DNA from: Oscillospiraceae bacterium
Lineage (GTDB): Bacteria > Bacillota > Clostridia > Oscillospirales > Oscillospiraceae
Length of the DNA stretch: 5,219 nucleotides
Direction: 5' to 3'
Assembly: GCA_017420125.1 (NCBI GenBank)
Contig: JAFOJR010000117.1
Location: forward strand, 1 to 5,219
The notes under the pieces: model-generated
Seen by the model: the letters and a program-made list of their open reading frames with translations, nothing else
Database searches by the model: none
Told to the model about the DNA's origin: nothing
Made by a program: the position numbers and the translations under genes
Shown here: positions 1 through 4,831 of the stretch, piece by piece
Layout: each line of letters begins with the position of its first letter
Numbering within the stretch: the stretch's first letter is position 1

Positions 1-116
1 GAAATTTCCTGCCGGTGCGCCACCTCTTTCAGCGGAACATACTGCTCCTCCCGATAACACAGGGCCAAATCCACCATAAAGCGAAGCGCGTACCGTCCTC
101 TCGTGGATATTTTCAT
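1..116 (-). CDS. Rrf2-family transcriptional regulator (IscR/CymR-like), N-terminal part only
   Basis: Only the first 38 codons are inside the window; the gene continues past the left edge. The translation begins MKISTRGRYALRFMVDLA, which is the characteristic opening of Rrf2-family winged-helix DNA-binding proteins (IscR, CymR, NsrR relatives), followed by a segment (LKEVAHRQEIS) that fits the start of the helix-turn-helix. The ATG is supported by GAGGTG at 123-128, six bases upstream. It lies 39 bases downstream of the nifU stop with no terminator between, so it is probably the third gene of the nifS-nifU operon. By family knowledge it would regulate iron-sulfur or cysteine metabolism genes, possibly its own operon. 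The part where IscR carries its three cluster-binding cysteines is not visible, so whether it binds a cluster cannot be judged and no specific gene name is assigned. Confidence 0.88.
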   Translation of the reverse strand, partial: MKISTRGRYALRFMVDLALCYREEQYVPLKEVAHRQEI

Positions 117-122
117 GGCATT

Positions 123-128
123 CACCTC
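123..128 (-). promoter_or_regulatory. Ribosome binding site of the Rrf2-family gene
   Basis: GAGGTG on the minus strand, six bases before the ATG at 116. It fixes the start of the partial regulator gene, which is too short at the window edge to be judged by length. Confidence 0.7.
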
Positions 129-155
129 ACTGTCTTTTTCGCGAAATATTCCGGA

Positions 156-593
156 TTATTCATGGGTGCGGTGGCACGCCTCGCAGTCCAGATTGCAGCC
201 CACAATGGGTTCCGGATCCACGCCTTGCCGGGTGTAATAATCTCCGATGGCGGCTTTCACCGCCTCCTCCGCCAAAACAGAGCAGTGCATCTTCACAGGG
301 GGCAGCCCGTCCAGCGCTTCCGCCACAGCCTGATTGGTCAGCGCCAGGGCTTCCTTCACGGTTTTTCCCTTGACCATTTCCGTTGCCATGGAGGAAGTGG
401 CCACAGCGGCGCCGCAGCCAAACGTTTTAAACTTTACGTCTTCAATGACTTCATTCTCGTCGATCTTCATGTAGATCTTCATAATATCGCCGCATTTTGC
501 GTTGCCAACCTGGCCGACGGCGTTTGCATCCGCAATCTCGCCCACATTGCGGGGATTGCTGAAATGATCCATTACTTTCTCTGAATACATCAT
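156..593 (-). CDS. nifU: Iron-sulfur cluster assembly scaffold protein NifU/IscU
   Basis: A 145-residue cytosolic scaffold on which [2Fe-2S]/[4Fe-4S] clusters are assembled from iron and sulfur delivered by the cysteine desulfurase encoded just upstream. The U-type signature is complete: Cys34-Gly-Asp36 (NAKCGD), Cys60 (KTFGCGAA) and Cys104 within the KMHCS segment, matching the three ligand cysteines and the aspartate of IscU. LPPVK at 97-101 is the motif that binds the HscA chaperone in proteobacterial IscU; no chaperone gene is in view. The protein is longer than E. coli IscU (about 128 residues) because of a C-terminal tail containing Cys133-x3-Cys137-x2-Cys140-His141. There is no second NifU (Nfu-like) domain. 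The first ATG (593) abuts the nifS stop codon and has AGGAGGT seven bases upstream; the second codon is also ATG, so either could be used. Confidence 0.96.
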   Translation of the reverse strand: MMYSEKVMDHFSNPRNVGEIADANAVGQVGNAKCGDIMKIYMKIDENEVIEDVKFKTFGCGAAVATSSMATEMVKGKTVKEALALTNQAVAEALDGLPPVKMHCSVLAEEAVKAAIGDYYTRQGVDPEPIVGCNLDCEACHRTHE

Positions 594-1763
594 CTATTGT
601 ACCTCCTTTTGCTTCTCCTCCCACAGGGGGGACATTTCCCGCAGTCGGGCAATGACAGAGGGCAGCTGCTCCAAAATATAGTCCACGTCTTCTTCCGTAT
701 TATCCGCCCCCAGGGACAGCCGCAAAGAGCCGTGGGACACTTCATGCAGCAGGCCGATGGCCATCAGCACATGAGACGGGTCCAGGGATCCGGAGGAGCA
801 GGCCGAGCCGGAGGAAGCACAGATGCCCTTGGCATCCAGCATCATCACCATGGATTCTCCTTCCACGCACTCAAATACAAACGAAGCAATCCCCGGCAGC
901 CGGTTGATGGGGTCCCCGGTAAGCGCGGAAAACGGAATCTTCAGCAAACCGTCCACCAGGCGCTCCCGCAAAGCGGCCACTTTCGCCTCGTTTTCTGCCA
1001 GATTGGAAACGGCCTCTTCCAGCGCCGCGGCCATGCCCACAAAGCCGGCTACGTTCTCTGTTCCGCCGCGGATTCCCTTTTCCTGGCCGCCCCCCTGAAT
1101 CAGCGCAGGCAGCCGCACGCCTTTTCGCACATACAGCACGCCCACACCCTTGGGGCCGCCGAATTTATGGCCGGACAAAGACAGAAAATCCACCTGCATC
1201 TCTTCCACATTCACCGGAATGTGGCCCACGGCCTGTACCGCATCTGTATGGAATAAAATGCCCTTTTCCCGGGCCAAAGCGCCAATCTCCGCAATGGGCT
1301 GGATGGTTCCGATTTCATTGTTGGCCGTCATAACGGAAATCAAAATCGTGTCTTCCCGGATGGCGTTTTCCACCGCTTTCAGGGAAATCCGGCCCAGCTG
1401 GTCCACGGGAAGATAGGTGACCTCAAACCCCTGTTCTTCCAGATAATGGGCCGTATTCAGCAGCGCGTGATGTTCAATCTGTGTGGTAATAATATGGCGG
1501 CCTTTTTCTTTTTTCAGCTCCGCCGCGCCTTTTAAGGCCCAGTTGTCCGCCTCGCTGCCGCCGCCGGTGAAATAGATCTCATTCGCCTGGGCGCCAATGG
1601 CTTTTGCCACGGTCTCCCTTGCCTGGTCCAGCGCCTGTCTGGCCGCGCGTCCCAGCCGATAGATCCCGGAGGGGTTGCCGTACTGTTCTTTTAAATAAGG
1701 CAGCATTGCCGCCAGTGCTTTGTCAGAAACCGCCGTGGTTGCGGCGTGATCTGCATATACCAT
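594..1763 (-). CDS. nifS: Cysteine desulfurase (NifS/IscS class)
   Basis: PLP-dependent enzyme that converts L-cysteine to alanine and passes the persulfide sulfur to NifU and other acceptors; cytosolic. I place the start at the ATG at 1763, giving 389 residues, because the protein then opens MVYADHAATT exactly where the family begins and GGAG lies eight bases upstream. An in-frame ATG at 1796 would add 11 residues but has a poor binding site. Visible landmarks in this numbering: GGGSEADN in the cofactor region, His98 (QIEHH) stacking on PLP, Asn149 (ANNEIGT), Asp174 and Gln177 (HTDAVQA), Lys200 in SGHKFGGPKG as the Schiff-base lysine, the RGGTEN segment, and Cys322 in SSGSACSSGS as the persulfide cysteine on the flexible loop. 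Length and loop fit group I (NifS/IscS), not SufS. It is first in the operon and its stop codon directly touches the nifU start, suggesting coupled translation. Confidence 0.96.
   Translation of the reverse strand: MVYADHAATTAVSDKALAAMLPYLKEQYGNPSGIYRLGRAARQALDQARETVAKAIGAQANEIYFTGGGSEADNWALKGAAELKKEKGRHIITTQIEHHALLNTAHYLEEQGFEVTYLPVDQLGRISLKAVENAIREDTILISVMTANNEIGTIQPIAEIGALAREKGILFHTDAVQAVGHIPVNVEEMQVDFLSLSGHKFGGPKGVGVLYVRKGVRLPALIQGGGQEKGIRGGTENVAGFVGMAAALEEAVSNLAENEAKVAALRERLVDGLLKIPFSALTGDPINRLPGIASFVFECVEGESMVMMLDAKGICASSGSACSSGSLDPSHVLMAIGLLHEVSHGSLRLSLGADNTEEDVDYILEQLPSVIARLREMSPLWEEKQKEVQ
601..607 (-). promoter_or_regulatory. Ribosome binding site of nifU, inside the nifS 3' end
   Basis: AGGAGGT on the minus strand, seven bases before the nifU ATG. 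It lies within the last codons of nifS, so ribosomes finishing nifS pass over it. With zero bases between stop and start, this favours translational coupling and balanced production of desulfurase and scaffold. Confidence 0.8.
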
Positions 1764-1771
1764 ATCCTTCA

Positions 1772-1775
1772 CTCC
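1772..1775 (-). promoter_or_regulatory. Ribosome binding site that decides the nifS start
   Basis: GGAG on the minus strand, eight bases before the ATG at 1763. The alternative ATG at 1796 is preceded only by a weak GGGA five bases away. This supports the shorter protein, whose N-terminus also matches the family. Confidence 0.65.
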
Positions 1776-1811
1776 GTTCCTGGATTTTAATTTCATGAAT
1801 TCCCATCAGAT

Positions 1812-1826
1812 TACTATGATATAGTA
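1812..1826. promoter_or_regulatory. Candidate operator: 15-bp inverted repeat over the nifS -10 box
   Basis: TACTAT-GAT-ATAGTA is a perfect inverted repeat with 6-base arms and a 3-base centre. It overlaps the first four bases of the -10 box (read on the plus strand) and the predicted transcription start, the position where a bound repressor would block RNA polymerase. An Rrf2-family regulator is encoded at the end of the same operon, so self-regulation is an obvious hypothesis. The repeat is AT-rich and could be chance; I cannot match it confidently to a published Rrf2 site. Confidence 0.35.
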
Positions 1827-1850
1827 TATCTGTTATTTCCCGTTTGTCAA
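1823..1850 (-). promoter_or_regulatory. Promoter of the nifS-nifU-rrf2 operon
   Basis: On the minus strand there is a perfect -35 box TTGACA (1850-1845), a 16-base spacer and a -10 box TATACT (1828-1823, one mismatch to TATAAT). Transcription would start near 1816, giving a leader of about 50 bases before the nifS ATG at 1763. It lies just downstream of the M24 peptidase stop (1885), so the iron-sulfur genes can be transcribed independently of the yqeG-peptidase unit; readthrough from that unit is also possible because no terminator is visible at 1851-1884. Confidence 0.75.
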
Positions 1851-1884
1851 CTGTATTTTTTAATTTTCCCTGCCCTTTTTCCCC

Positions 1885-2955
1885 TTATTCCAAAATGAGC
1901 AGTTCTTTGGGCGCGAGGGTCAGGTTTTCGCATCCGTCTTCTTTCAGATACAGAACATCTTCAATCCGGACGCCGAATCGTCCCGGCAGATAGATTCCCG
2001 GCTCGGCAGACACCACCGCCCCCACCGGCAGGGGATTTGTCCCGGATACATTCAGATTTGGGGATTCATGAATTTCAATCCCCAGACTGTGGCCGAATCC
2101 ATGCCCGAAACAGGGGCCGTATCCCCCCTGCCGGATCACTGCCCGGGCGGCCTCGTCAATTTCTTTCCCCGGGATGCCCGCCCGGGCGGCGGCAATCCCT
2201 GCCTCCTGGGCCCGGAGCACCAGCTGATACACCTGCCGCATCTCGTCGTCGGCATGCTGCACGGCAACGGTGCGGGTCATGTCGGAGCAGTATCCTCCAT
2301 AGACACAGCCGAAATCCATGGTGACAAATTCGCCGCTCTGAATTTTTCGGCTGGTGGGGACGCCGTGGGGGAGGCTGGAATTTGGCCCGGAAACCACAAT
2401 GGGGTCAAACGAATTGCCCCCGGCGCCGTGGCGCATCATGCGATAGGTCAGCTCCGCCGCCAGATCCAGCTCCGAAACTCCCGGCTTGATCTGGGGCAGC
2501 ACGTCTGCCAGCGCCCGCTCGGCAATCTCCTGCGCCTGCCGCATCAGCGCCAGCTCCTCCCCGCTCTTGGCGGCCCGCAGTTCCTTCAAAACTGCCTGGG
2601 CGGGAACAAGCGCGCAGGGCAGTCTGTTTTCATACCGCTGATATTCCCCCACGGTCATGGCGTCTTCTTCAAAGCCCAGCCGCTTCACGCCATAGCGGCG
2701 CACCAGATCGTCCACCATCTGCACATAGGAGACCCCCCGGGGCAGCTCCTCTACTTTGGCGCCCGAAATACAGCGGGACGCCGCTTCCGTATAGCGGCTG
2801 TCGGTTGCAAAAATGCTGTCGGTCCCGGTCAAAAAGGCGATCCCGTCCGAAGAGGGAAAGCCGGAGGCATAAAACCGGTTTGGCCGGCTGGTCAGCAGAA
2901 TGGCGTCGATGCCAAACGCTTCCAGTTTTTCTTTGATCTGGGTCCAATGGTTCAT
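1885..2955 (-). CDS. M24-family aminopeptidase P / Xaa-Pro dipeptidase
   Basis: A 356-residue cytosolic metallopeptidase predicted to cleave peptides containing Xaa-Pro bonds, using two metal ions, usually Mn or Co. Residues 1-125 resemble the creatinase N-terminal domain (SRPNRFYASGFPSSDG, then TDSRYTEAA). Residues from about 132 to 350 form the pita-bread catalytic domain. All five expected metal ligands are present: Asp214 (TMDFG), Asp225 (SDMTRT), His289 (GHGFGHSLG), Glu318 (SAEPGIY) and Glu332 (VRIED). The catalytic-site histidines His197 (LPHG) and His296 (EIHES) are also there, so the enzyme should be active. Length matches the short bacterial type (about 350-360 residues, YqhT/PepQ-like); a choice between pepP and pepQ is not safe. 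The ATG has GGGAGG eight bases upstream (2964-2969). It follows yqeG after 23 bases and is probably cotranscribed with it. An efp gene, a common neighbour of this family, is not seen here. Confidence 0.94.
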   Translation of the reverse strand: MNHWTQIKEKLEAFGIDAILLTSRPNRFYASGFPSSDGIAFLTGTDSIFATDSRYTEAASRCISGAKVEELPRGVSYVQMVDDLVRRYGVKRLGFEEDAMTVGEYQRYENRLPCALVPAQAVLKELRAAKSGEELALMRQAQEIAERALADVLPQIKPGVSELDLAAELTYRMMRHGAGGNSFDPIVVSGPNSSLPHGVPTSRKIQSGEFVTMDFGCVYGGYCSDMTRTVAVQHADDEMRQVYQLVLRAQEAGIAAARAGIPGKEIDEAARAVIRQGGYGPCFGHGFGHSLGIEIHESPNLNVSGTNPLPVGAVVSAEPGIYLPGRFGVRIEDVLYLKEDGCENLTLAPKELLILE

Positions 2956-2978
2956 CCCGTTTTCCTCCCGATTGCGTT

Positions 2979-3509
2979 TTATTGTGTGGATTTCCGGCGC
3001 ATTTGATACGCCTGCCGCAGCCTTGCGGCTAAAATAAAGGGCTGTTCCAGTCCGTGGCGCAATGCGCGAAAAGGATTGTCCCGAATGCGGATGGGCTTCA
3101 CCAGATAGACGGGGATGCCCGCCCTGTTTCCCCCCAGCACATCGGTAAAAATCTGATCTCCCAGCATAATCGTCTCTTTCTCTGTACAGTCCATCTGCTC
3201 CATGGCCCGAAAAAACGAGGCGGTTTTCGGCTTTCCCGCATGGTCAATAAACGGGACGCCCAGTTTTTCACAATATCGCCTGATCCGGGTGGGGGATCGA
3301 TTGTTTGATAAAATAAACAGCGTGATCTGATGCGCTTCCAGCGCCCGCTTCCATGCAAACACCGTTTCCGGCGGCTCCGCCACGGAATAGGGGCTGATGG
3401 TATTGTCCAGATCGGACAAAATCAGGCGGACGCCCGCCGCCTGGAGCGCGTCCGGCTCCAATTGGTCAATGGAGGAATATACCCGGGTGGGTAAAAGAGA
3501 AAACGGCAT
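2979..3509 (-). CDS. yqeG: YqeG-family HAD (subfamily IIIA) phosphatase
   Basis: A 176-residue cytosolic HAD-superfamily hydrolase of the YqeG type, related to the Gep4 phosphatidylglycerophosphate phosphatases; the true substrate in this organism is unknown. All four HAD motifs are visible: motif I LSDLDNT with nucleophile Asp33 and acid/base Asp35, motif II ILSNN (Ser68), motif III Lys93 (AGKPK), and motif IV GDQIFTD with Asp118 and Asp123. The ending is basic (QAYQMRRKS). I chose the ATG at 3509 because AGGAGGTG lies five bases upstream and the family starts just before the segment LPTRVYSSI. The open frame continues upstream to 3779, but that part lies beyond the predicted promoter and opposite a real gene. 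It is first in a two-gene unit with the M24 peptidase. Its leader holds a large hairpin that may affect expression. Confidence 0.93.
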   Translation of the reverse strand: MPFSLLPTRVYSSIDQLEPDALQAAGVRLILSDLDNTISPYSVAEPPETVFAWKRALEAHQITLFILSNNRSPTRIRRYCEKLGVPFIDHAGKPKTASFFRAMEQMDCTEKETIMLGDQIFTDVLGGNRAGIPVYLVKPIRIRDNPFRALRHGLEQPFILAARLRQAYQMRRKSTQ

Positions 3510-3514
3510 CGCCG

Positions 3515-3522
3515 CACCTCCT
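3515..3522 (-). promoter_or_regulatory. Ribosome binding site that decides the yqeG start
   Basis: AGGAGGTG on the minus strand, five bases before the ATG at 3509. It is close to the full anti-Shine-Dalgarno complement and argues strongly against the longer open frame upstream. Confidence 0.85.
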
Positions 3523-3534
3523 CGTTTTGATGGT

Positions 3535-3578
3535 CGGATCAGACAGATCGGAGCCCTGCACGCTCCGGGTCTGATCCG
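3535..3578 (-). promoter_or_regulatory. Two-tier stem-loop in the yqeG 5' leader
   Basis: A perfect 10-base outer stem (CGGATCAGAC at 3535-3544 with GTCTGATCCG at 3569-3578) encloses a second perfect 6-base stem (CGGAGC at 3549-3554 with GCTCCG at 3562-3567) with a 7-base loop. The two stems are separated by an asymmetric internal loop of four bases on one side and one on the other. In the minus-strand transcript it sits between the predicted start (about 3620) and the yqeG ribosome binding site, 12 bases from the latter. No T-run follows on either strand, so it is not a standard terminator. It could stabilise the mRNA, bind a protein or be a regulatory leader; I do not recognise it as a known riboswitch. 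Confidence 0.55.
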
Positions 3579-3601
3579 GTTTGTTCTCTCATAAAATAGT
3601 C

Positions 3602-3631
3602 TTGCAGAACGGCATCGTTCTATGGCATTAT
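3602..3631 (+). promoter_or_regulatory. Possible promoter of the divergent GH18-like gene
   Basis: TTGCAG (3602-3607) and CATTAT (3626-3631) with an 18-base spacer each match consensus at four of six positions. Transcription would start near 3638, about 30 bases before the ATG. The -10 box would overlap the minus-strand TATAAT of yqeG almost exactly, so the two promoters would exclude each other. This is a weak match; a better plus-strand candidate was not seen. Confidence 0.3.
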
Positions 3632-3656
3632 AGCACTGTTTTTCATTTCCGGACAA
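3627..3656 (-). promoter_or_regulatory. Promoter of the yqeG-M24 peptidase unit
   Basis: On the minus strand a perfect -10 box TATAAT (3632-3627) is preceded by TGC, making an extended -10 (TGnTATAAT). A weaker -35 box TTGTCC (3656-3651) lies 18 bases upstream. Transcription would begin near 3620, giving a leader of about 110 bases before the ATG at 3509. The -35 box overlaps the ribosome binding site of the divergent gene. Confidence 0.72.
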
Positions 3657-3668
3657 GGGGGCTTTTTG

Positions 3669-4439
3669 ATGGAGAAAATGCAATTGATCCTGGTTGTGCC
3701 GCCGGAAGATCCGGCCGCTGCGGAACATCTCCCCGCCATCCCGGCGCATCCGCTGTACCGGCTTGGGCAGGGCGGACACTTATTCCGCAGCACCGCTGCC
3801 GGGGGAACCCGCCGGGGCTTCATGCTCATCGATGATCTGGCATTTGACGGGACGGGGGAGCCTGCCGTTTTCTCCCGGGAAGTTGTGCAGGAATGTCTCG
3901 CCCGCCGTTTTTCCGGCGTGGTCCTTTCCTTTGACCGGCCGCCCGCGCCCCGCTCTCTTGCCATGGTCTCCCGCCTGTCCCGGTCGCTGGCCCGCCGTCA
4001 GCTCCCGCTGTATCTTCCGGAGGCATATGCTCCTGCCTCTGAAACGGCAAAGATTCTGGTCTCCTCCGCGCTCTCCGGCGGGTCTCTGCACCAGCGGCTC
4101 TCCGACGCAGCCACCCGGTTCGGCATATCCCGCATCACGCTGGCCGCAGAGCGGGTGGCCGTCGATTTCACTTTGCCCGCGCCTGACGGGGCGGGCACAA
4201 GCCTGACGCCGGAAGCGCTTTTTTCCCTGCGGCAGGTGCACGCGCCTTCTGTTTTTTTCTCCAGCGAATTGTGCAGTCATTATTTTACCTATCTGAACAG
4301 CGCTTCCCACGCCCATTTTGTCCTCTTTGACGACGGGGACAGCATGCGGAAAAAACTGCAGCTTGCCCGCTCGCTGGGAATCCGGGAAGCACTGCTCTTC
4401 TATCCGGACATCGCGCCGTGGGCGGATGCCTTCTTTTAA
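3669..4439 (+). CDS. Uncharacterised protein, probably a degenerate GH18-like (beta/alpha) barrel
   Basis: A 256-residue protein with no signal peptide or membrane segment, so probably cytosolic. I do not recognise it as a named family. Its C-terminus (FVLFDDGDSMRKKLQLARS, then LGIREALLFYP, residues 217-246) resembles the last barrel strands of bacterial glycoside hydrolase 18 proteins such as spore-cortex YaaH/SleL types, where a segment like VWFDDARSxxAKL precedes a GL+G strand. Residues 79-89 (RRFSGVVLSFD) sit where the GH18 catalytic strand DGxDxDxE would be, but Ser82, Val85, Ser87 and Asp89 replace the acidic residues, so glycosidase activity is unlikely. LysM domains, usual in the spore enzymes, are absent. 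The ATG at 3669 has AAGGGGG seven bases upstream; a TTG directly before it is a less likely start. It is divergent from yqeG and ends just before a terminator. The fold assignment is inference. Confidence 0.72.
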   Translation: MEKMQLILVVPPEDPAAAEHLPAIPAHPLYRLGQGGHLFRSTAAGGTRRGFMLIDDLAFDGTGEPAVFSREVVQECLARRFSGVVLSFDRPPAPRSLAMVSRLSRSLARRQLPLYLPEAYAPASETAKILVSSALSGGSLHQRLSDAATRFGISRITLAAERVAVDFTLPAPDGAGTSLTPEALFSLRQVHAPSVFFSSELCSHYFTYLNSASHAHFVLFDDGDSMRKKLQLARSLGIREALLFYPDIAPWADAFF

Positions 4440-4456
4440 GGGGCCCGCAAAGGAAA

Positions 4457-4488
4457 ACAGACGCCGCAACAGTTGTTACGGCGTCTGT
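4457..4488. terminator. Probable bidirectional rho-independent terminator
   Basis: A perfect 10-base GC-rich stem (ACAGACGCCG at 4457-4466 with CGGCGTCTGT at 4479-4488) has a 12-base loop. It lies between the convergent GH18-like gene (stop at 4439) and rpsU (stop at 4502). Read on the minus strand it is followed by TTTTCCTTT; read on the plus strand by CTTAGTTTT. The T-run is better on the minus strand, so it should end rpsU transcripts well and plus-strand transcripts moderately. Confidence 0.82.
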
Positions 4489-4501
4489 CTTAGTTTTAAA
4501 A

Positions 4502-4687
4502 TCAATAAGCCCGTTTATTTCTGTTTTTTCTGGCAGCTTCCGATTTCTTGCGGCGTTTTACGCTGGGACTTTCATAGTGCTCCCGTTTCCGCACTTCTGC
4601 AAGAACGCCTGCCTTTGCGCAGTTGCGCTTAAATCTTTTCAGCGCGCTGTCCAATGACTCGTTCTCTTTTACTCGGACTTCCGACAT
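4502..4687 (-). CDS. rpsU: Small ribosomal subunit protein bS21
   Basis: A 61-residue, strongly basic protein of the 30S subunit platform, where bS21 assists initiation of translation near the anti-Shine-Dalgarno end of 16S rRNA. The sequence opens MSEVRVKENESLDSALKRFK and continues through RNCAKAGVL and VRKREHYESPSVKRRKKSEA to a basic tail, which is the standard bS21 pattern; the length is typical for Bacillota (about 57-61). The ATG at 4687 has GGAGGGAGGG six bases upstream. An in-frame extension to 4753 is discounted because it contains the leader and no family sequence. The gene is single, with its own consensus promoter and a terminator after its stop, and lies downstream of leuS in the same direction. 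Confidence 0.96.
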   Translation of the reverse strand: MSEVRVKENESLDSALKRFKRNCAKAGVLAEVRKREHYESPSVKRRKKSEAARKNRNKRAY

Positions 4688-4693
4688 CGTTAT

Positions 4694-4703
4694 CCCTCCC
4701 TCC
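4694..4703 (-). promoter_or_regulatory. Strong tandem ribosome binding site of rpsU
   Basis: GGAGGGAGGG on the minus strand, six bases before the ATG at 4687, offers two overlapping registers for 16S rRNA pairing. It fixes the start at codon 23 of the longer open frame. Confidence 0.8.
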
Positions 4704-4710
4704 GCCATGC

Positions 4711-4747
4711 CTGGAAAAACCCAGACATCAAGGGCCATGTTTATGGC
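4711..4747 (-). promoter_or_regulatory. Two small stem-loops in the rpsU leader
   Basis: Within the predicted rpsU leader (about 4755-4688) there are two short perfect hairpins: GCCAT/ATGGC with a 4-base loop (4734-4747) and CTGG/CCAG with a 6-base loop (4711-4724). Ribosomal protein genes often carry autoregulatory leaders, but these stems are short and I know of no matching described element. Confidence 0.25.
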
Positions 4748-4761
4748 TTTCACGTCCTACT

Positions 4762-4790
4762 ATTATATTCAAATTTCCCCTTGTTGTCAA
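4762..4790 (-). promoter_or_regulatory. Perfect-consensus promoter of rpsU
   Basis: On the minus strand TTGACA (4790-4785), a 17-base spacer and TATAAT (4767-4762) match the housekeeping sigma consensus at all twelve positions with ideal spacing. Transcription would start near 4755, giving a leader of about 68 bases. This fits the high output needed for a ribosomal protein and makes rpsU independent of leuS. Confidence 0.9.
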
Positions 4791-4831
4791 GAGGGAGTGT
4801 TTTTATTTTCCAAACACCGGTTTGAGGCCGC

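Noticed and set aside
15..584. A 189-codon plus-strand open frame opposite nifU and the Rrf2 gene
   Set aside because: It is the antisense shadow of two clearly recognised genes and has no family resemblance.
1764..1796. An 11-residue longer NifS starting at 1796
   Set aside because: Weak ribosome binding site and residues before MVYADHAATT are not part of the family; not fully excluded.
2068..3006. A 312-codon open frame on the plus strand opposite the M24 peptidase
   Set aside because: It lies antisense to a gene with all catalytic residues, its translation resembles no family, and long antisense frames are expected in GC-rich genes with biased third positions.
3535..3578. Reading the yqeG leader hairpin as a terminator
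   Set aside because: No T-run follows the stem on either strand; only GGTTTGTTCTC on the plus strand and A-rich sequence on the minus strand.
3539..3592. A 17-codon upstream open frame in the yqeG leader (possible leader peptide)
   Set aside because: No ribosome binding site before its ATG, no run of a single amino acid of the attenuation kind, and no terminator structure to be controlled.
3510..3779. A 90-codon N-terminal extension of yqeG
   Set aside because: It spans the leader hairpin and the predicted promoter, and then runs antisense into the GH18-like gene. The family start and a strong ribosome binding site are at 3509.
4688..4753. A 22-codon N-terminal extension of bS21
   Set aside because: No bS21 homology in the extra residues, and the strong GGAGGGAGGG site points to the ATG at 4687.
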